This document shows, piece by piece, positions 13,402-15,210 of a stretch of DNA of 15,210 bases; within the stretch, counting starts at the first letter, position 1, and every line of letters starts with the position of its first letter. This DNA is from Ignavibacteriaceae bacterium (GTDB taxonomy: Bacteria; Bacteroidota; Ignavibacteria; Ignavibacteriales; Ignavibacteriaceae): assembly GCA_023231105.1 (NCBI GenBank), contig JALNWB010000092.1:1-15210 (forward strand). Reading direction: 5' to 3'. The notes beneath the pieces are model-generated. The model had not been told where the DNA came from and did not search any database. It saw only the letters and a program-made list of their open reading frames with translations. The position numbers were made by a program, and so were the translations under genes.

Positions 13402-13439
13402 CTTCATAATTCGATATTCCTTGTTCATTATTCGATATT
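13402..13439 (-). repeat. Right inverted repeat of the S23 cassette
   Basis: Read on the minus strand it begins AATATCGAATAATGAACAAG and matches the left repeat at 30 of 38 positions. It ends 7 bases upstream of the S23 start codon, so it overlaps that gene's leader or promoter. Confidence 0.75.
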
Positions 13440-13465
13440 ATGTCTTAACGAAATCTCTAATTCTC

Positions 13466-14293
13466 TTAGCAAGTACTAAAAAAATTAAATGTCTTCTCTA
13501 AAAGTAAATCAAATTTCCGGTTACTTCCATCAAAAGGATGTTTACAGTTAAAAGTATGTCCAGCGCCAATAATCTTATAAAATTCAGTAATTCTCTTATC
13601 CGACCACTCATAAATCTGTTCAGCTTCTTTTATCGGGACAGCTAAATCCTGATCAGCATGAGCGATAAACAAAGATCTATTCAATGTACGAATCGCATTT
13701 TCAATATTCAGTGAATCATTTTTATGTTTTTCCAGATCATCAATCAACGAAACATTCAACCGCATTGCTTGTTTTGTTCTGGTATTAAAAACATCAAAAT
13801 AACCTTTTTTGCGCCATTGCTCTTTTTGTCTTTTAGAATACCGGTCAAAAGTTGAAACACTTGACCAAATCGCAACAGCCGATACTTCATTTAGTTTTGA
13901 TGCAGTTAAAAGAGCAATTGCACCGCCACGGCTGTGTCCGAGTAAAAATATTTTTTTGTTCCCGGTTTCTCCAAAAAAACTTGACTGGTAAAGAGTTACA
14001 ATTTCCGCTAATTCTTCAATTTCTAATGAAAAAGTATTTTCGGCAAATTTATCAAGCTCGGTAAATTCAGTAAGTGAATCACCAACTCCGTTATGCGAAA
14101 AATTAAAAGAAAGAACAAAAAAGCCTTTTTCTGCAAAATAATTACCGATATAAGGTCCGAATCCCCAATCTTTAAATCCCTTAAACCCATGCACAAAAGT
14201 TATGCACGGCGCTGATGAAAGATTTTCTACGCCAAAAGCTGTAATATTCAGCTTATTTCTTTGCGGTGTATAATGAACGAAGTTTTGAATCAT
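13466..14293 (-). CDS. Alpha/beta hydrolase family protein
   Basis: This 275-residue cytoplasmic protein lacks a signal peptide. The fold landmarks are clear: ITFVHGFKGFKDWGFG (about 31-46) is the HG oxyanion loop, and FLLGHSRGGAIALL (about 116-129) is the nucleophile elbow with S121. IAHADQDLAVPI (about 210-221) offers D216 (or D214) as the acid, and IGAGHTFNCKHPF (about 242-254) carries the catalytic H246. A short lid-like insert (about 148-190) separates elbow and acid. HGFKGFKDWG is typical of dienelactone hydrolase/prolyl oligopeptidase-like members; the substrate is unknown. GTG at 14296 is directly followed by ATG at 14293, and I use the ATG. It is separated from the lipoprotein gene by 63 bases with no clear terminator, so the two may be co-transcribed. 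Confidence 0.88.
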   Translation of the reverse strand: MIQNFVHYTPQRNKLNITAFGVENLSSAPCITFVHGFKGFKDWGFGPYIGNYFAEKGFFVLSFNFSHNGVGDSLTEFTELDKFAENTFSLEIEELAEIVTLYQSSFFGETGNKKIFLLGHSRGGAIALLTASKLNEVSAVAIWSSVSTFDRYSKRQKEQWRKKGYFDVFNTRTKQAMRLNVSLIDDLEKHKNDSLNIENAIRTLNRSLFIAHADQDLAVPIKEAEQIYEWSDKRITEFYKIIGAGHTFNCKHPFDGSNRKFDLLLEKTFNFFSTC

Positions 14294-14356
14294 CACTTAA
14301 TTTGAAGAAACTTTTATGGAAAATTAAGAAAATAAATCATTTTCACAACTTTTCTA

Positions 14357-15073
14357 TTAAAAAATAAATCTTAACCCGGTAGAGATCACAAAGTTTCTGT
14401 AATCGAAATCGATACCTTTTTGCGTGTATGGGAACATCACTTCAACCTCCAGTTGAAGATTCTTTCCGCCGATTTTACCGAAAAGTGCCGGTTCAAAAAA
14501 TAATGCTTCTTTTCCTGATGGAAACGTGGTAACTCCATCACTGGTTTTCATTAATTCTAAAAAGTCAACATAGGATAGTCTTATTGCAAACCCGGTTGTG
14601 ATAGCATTGTTTTTATTTCCAAGATTCGCTTGTACAAAATATTTATCATATTTTCCATACCCGAAATTATTATGAACGATAGAACTAAATTCTTGTCGCT
14701 GGTAATATTGATCCATTCCGTCTCCTCGCCCATACCCAACAAAGGCTTCCCCCACAATCGATTCCGAAACATTATCAAAATATCCAATGGCAACTTCAGT
14801 ATAATTATGACTGTTCTTGTCTTCCTTTTTTGTGTCAAAATCATTACTGTTTATTGTAACCTTGTCGTAATTCCCTGCAATAGATAAGGATATGTGCTCA
14901 AGTGGAGAAGAGACAAGATTAAAACTTTTACCATTTGTTCCATACTGCCCTGAAATTTGGGTTTCGCCCTGTTTCTGTACCAGAGGAATAGGAATATTAT
15001 TAGTCGTGTAAAGTAATTCTGAACCACAACCTTGAAGAATCACAACACTTAGAATACCTATTATCTTTTTCAT
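14357..15073 (-). CDS. Predicted outer-membrane beta-barrel lipoprotein, unknown function
   Basis: This 238-residue protein begins with a type II signal peptide, MKKIIGILSVVILQGC, with lipobox LQGC and lipidated C16. The rest is rich in alternating polar/aromatic strands (for example HISLSIAGNYDKVTI, YTEVAIGYFD, IVGEAFVGYGRGDG, YFVQANLGN, ITTGFAIRLSYVDF). It ends in LRFIF, a terminal aromatic residue as in many outer-membrane barrels. I infer a small lipid-anchored barrel or barrel-like protein at the outer membrane. No named family is recognised. AAGG lies about 10 bases before the ATG. The 137 bases upstream, up to the window edge, hold a candidate promoter element and a palindrome. Confidence 0.8.
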   Translation of the reverse strand: MKKIIGILSVVILQGCGSELLYTTNNIPIPLVQKQGETQISGQYGTNGKSFNLVSSPLEHISLSIAGNYDKVTINSNDFDTKKEDKNSHNYTEVAIGYFDNVSESIVGEAFVGYGRGDGMDQYYQRQEFSSIVHNNFGYGKYDKYFVQANLGNKNNAITTGFAIRLSYVDFLELMKTSDGVTTFPSGKEALFFEPALFGKIGGKNLQLEVEVMFPYTQKGIDFDYRNFVISTGLRFIF

Positions 15074-15144
15074 TAAAGATGACCTTCACATTCCGCATTT
15101 ATGAATACCACTAATATAAACCTAAGAAATTAGTTAATGAATTT

Positions 15145-15152
15145 CAAAAATA
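15145..15152 (-). promoter_or_regulatory. Possible -7 element (TATTTTTG) upstream of the lipoprotein gene
   Basis: The minus-strand TATTTTTG fits TAnnTTTG and lies 71 bases before the ATG at 15073. The nearest TTG is only 14 bases further upstream, shorter than the usual -33/-7 spacing. The call is weak in such AT-rich DNA. Confidence 0.25.
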
Positions 15153-15167
15153 TTTCGATCAAAAAAC

Positions 15168-15194
15168 AATTCTCGGAATGCGGATTCGGGAATT
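15168..15194. repeat. 27-base imperfect palindrome upstream of the lipoprotein gene
   Basis: AATTCTCGGA pairs with TTCGGGAATT across a 7-base centre (eight Watson-Crick pairs plus two G-U). On the plus strand it is followed by TTTTTG. It could be an operator for the minus-strand lipoprotein gene or a terminator for something to the right of the window. There is no plus-strand gene to its left for it to end. Confidence 0.4.
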
Positions 15195-15210
15195 TTTGTA
15201 TGTTTACAAC

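Larger units (their letters stand above)
12947..13439. mobile_element. Putative non-autonomous cassette: S23 four-helix-bundle gene between inverted repeats
   Basis: The 493-base unit consists of a 38-base left repeat, a terminator, the S23-family gene and a 38-base right repeat in opposite orientation (30/38 identical). No transposase is encoded, and I see no clear target-site duplication: the flanks read TGGTTAAAAAA on the left and ATGTCTTAAC on the right. Cassette status is inferred from symmetry and from the known scattered, multi-copy occurrence of this gene family in Bacteroidota genomes. Confidence 0.45.

Noticed and set aside
14296..14330. AT-rich inverted repeat CTTAATTT/AAATTAAG as a terminator of the lipoprotein gene
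   Set aside because: The 8-base A/T stem has a 19-base loop and no T run, so it is too weak to call.

Overview
The window is AT-rich and is densely packed with short-gap genes, almost all on the minus strand. Gene content and family variants point to the Bacteroidota/Ignavibacteria side of the FCB group. These include an Hc1-like histone H1, a membrane-anchored AraC-type regulator, the Bacteroidota-type PAP2-like protein, a PolX with a decayed polymerase site, an S23 four-helix-bundle cassette and a TAnnTTTG-like promoter element. This placement is inference from family recall, not a database result. Shine-Dalgarno sequences (GGAG/AAGGAG) are visible before several genes, so this lineage uses them.

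Layout, left to right. 1-1036: 3'-truncated gene for a seven-helix membrane protein with a C-terminal AraC-type DNA-binding domain (minus). 1099-1155: imperfect hairpin with internal sub-repeats that probably ends the next operon. 1182-7981: seven minus-strand genes with overlaps or gaps of at most 9 bases. In transcription order they are an NAD-type isocitrate/isopropylmalate dehydrogenase (TTG start), a TetA-like MFS exporter, the tRNA dihydrouridine synthase DusB, a PAP2-like membrane protein, a PolX-type PHP exonuclease, a crotonase-family protein and adenine phosphoribosyltransferase. They look like one operon driven from the 7982-8239 intergenic region. That region also lies upstream of the only plus-strand gene, a DJ-1/PfpI protein (8240-8821).

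8839-8868 is a hairpin between the convergent DJ-1 gene and a CapA-like metallophosphatase gene. Further right is a minus-strand group transcribed in the order bioY, a FadF/HdrD-like membrane iron-sulfur oxidoreductase, a histone H1-like gene, a very strong hairpin, then capA. The hairpin looks like a terminator, but it also buries a Shine-Dalgarno and an alternative TTG start of capA.

12947-13439 is the most unusual part. A small S23-family four-helix-bundle gene is enclosed by 38-base imperfect inverted repeats (30/38 identical), carries its own terminator with the stop codon in the loop, and has a short palindrome (TCCCGAT-AA-ATCGGGA) inside the reading frame, where it appears to add residues to a conserved helix. 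The unit resembles a non-autonomous mobile cassette placed directly in front of bioY. The right end holds an alpha/beta hydrolase and a predicted outer-membrane lipoprotein, both minus strand.

Functionally the window is mostly core metabolism (TCA cycle, acyl-CoA and electron transfer, purine salvage, tRNA modification, DNA repair, biotin uptake). I see no CRISPR array, tRNA, rRNA, transposase or phage gene. The best candidates for something new are the S23 cassette with its nested palindrome, the PolX that has lost its polymerase metal ligands, and the hairpin at the capA start.
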